Below are positions 5,425 through 6,035 of a stretch of 6,035 nucleotides of DNA, one piece after another. The stretch is from Roseomonas sp. (lineage in GTDB: Bacteria > Pseudomonadota > Alphaproteobacteria > Acetobacterales > Acetobacteraceae), in contig JADCFR010000040.1 of assembly GCA_020249415.1 (NCBI GenBank), positions 1 to 6,035 on the forward strand, read 5' to 3'. A program made the position numbers and the translations under genes. Under the pieces are notes generated by a model. The model worked only from the letters and a program-made list of their open reading frames with translations, was not told where the DNA came from and searched no databases. Position 1 is the stretch's first letter; each line of letters opens with the position of its first letter.

Positions 5425-6035
5425 GTGCTGATCGCGACCGCGCTGGAAAAGCGCTTCGGCGCGGTGCGTGCGCTCGCGGGGCTTGATCTGGCGATCAATG
5501 CTGGCGAGTTCTTCGCGCTGCTTGGCGGGTCGGGTTCCGGCAAATCAACGCTGCTGAGGGTGCTGGCGGGGTTTGAGGCGCCGGATGCTGGTGCGCTGAC
5601 ACTCGACGGGCAGGATTTGCTGCCCGTGCCGCCCTGGGCGCGGCCCATCAATATGATGTTCCAATCCTATGCGCTGTTTCCGCATATGCATGTGGCTGAC
5701 AATATCGCTTATGGGCTGAAGCGTGCTGGCGTGGCCGCGGAAGAACGCCGCAGCCGCATTGCCGCAGTGCTTGATCTGGTGGGGTTGCAGGGGCTGGAAA
5801 CGCGCAAACCGCAGCAGCTTTCCGGCGGGCAGAAGCAGCGCGTGGCTCTCGCGCGCAGCCTGGTCATGCGCCCGCGCTTGCTGCTGCTGGATGAACCCAT
5901 GGCGGCGCTGGATGCGGGCTTGCGTGAACGCACGGGCCTTGAACTGCGCGCCCTGCAACGCAAGACCGGTGCGGCCTTCATCATGGTCACGCATGACCAG
6001 CAGGAAGCACTCGCCCTCGCGGATCGGGTTGCCGT
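5425..6035 (+). CDS. potG: Polyamine ABC transporter ATP-binding protein, N-terminal part (3' end outside window)
   Basis: The first 203 residues of an importer ATPase run off the right edge, in frame from the GTG at 5425. Cytoplasmic role: ATP hydrolysis to power uptake by the PotF-loaded permease. The whole nucleotide-binding core is present: Walker A GGSGSGKST (34-42), Q-loop FQSYALFPHM (79-88), ABC signature LSGGQKQ (132-138), Walker B LLLLDEP (152-158), D-loop AALD (160-163) and H-loop VTHDQQEAL (188-196). The GGSGSGKSTLLRVLAGFE and LRERTGLELRALQ segments are typical of PotG/PotA. The C-terminal TOBE regulatory domain must lie outside. The GTG starts 4 nt after the potF stop and has no strong ribosome site of its own (AAGG is about 14 nt away), so translational coupling to potF is likely. 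No upstream ATG exists in frame nearby. Confidence 0.9.
   Translation, partial: MLIATALEKRFGAVRALAGLDLAINAGEFFALLGGSGSGKSTLLRVLAGFEAPDAGALTLDGQDLLPVPPWARPINMMFQSYALFPHMHVADNIAYGLKRAGVAAEERRSRIAAVLDLVGLQGLETRKPQQLSGGQKQRVALARSLVMRPRLLLLDEPMAALDAGLRERTGLELRALQRKTGAAFIMVTHDQQEALALADRVA

Noticed and set aside
5545..5994. 149-aa minus-strand open frame opposite potG
   Set aside because: It overlaps a fully conserved ABC ATPase core. The antisense translation is Arg/His/Gln-rich with no motif.

Overview
The window looks like a chromosomal stretch of a GC-rich alphaproteobacterium. A Rhodospirillales/Acetobacteraceae-type host (Roseomonas-like) is my best guess. It rests on the DUF3576-family lipoprotein, the MaoC/Pta-type phosphotransacetylase C-terminus, the PotF/PotG pair and the style of the phage-type proteins. 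It is inferred from protein families, because there is no rRNA or other marker gene here.

Layout, left to right. (1) 1-885, plus strand: the C-terminal end of a phosphate acetyl/butyryltransferase, then a DUF3576-type lipoprotein, both ordinary host genes. (2) 886-950: a short convergent gap with only a weak hairpin. (3) 951-4094, minus strand: three phage-type structural genes read right to left. They are a 216-aa beta-rich protein (start 4094), a 645-aa pectate-lyase-like beta-helix tailspike (start 3360) and a 124-aa Gp80/tail-fibre-like protein (start 1325). The gaps between them are 83 and 97 nt, so they are probably one operon. No integrase, capsid, terminase, lysis or regulator gene is visible. 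(4) 4095-4331: a 237-bp divergent intergenic region. It holds a candidate sigma70 promoter for the phage-type operon, a 7-bp inverted repeat joining two facing -35-like boxes, and a very strong GC-rich hairpin just ahead of the first phage-type gene. (5) 4332-6035, plus strand: a polyamine ABC transporter operon, potF (complete) and potG (cut by the window edge). The permease genes are expected beyond the window.

The pot genes act together: PotF captures a polyamine in the periplasm and PotG hydrolyses ATP to drive import through permeases not seen here. The three minus-strand genes look like a receptor-binding (adhesin/depolymerase) set for a tail-like particle, sitting alone between host genes. 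That makes them either a prophage remnant or an unlinked fibre module for a phage, tailocin or gene transfer agent encoded elsewhere. This orphan cassette and its unusual leader are the most interesting part of the window.
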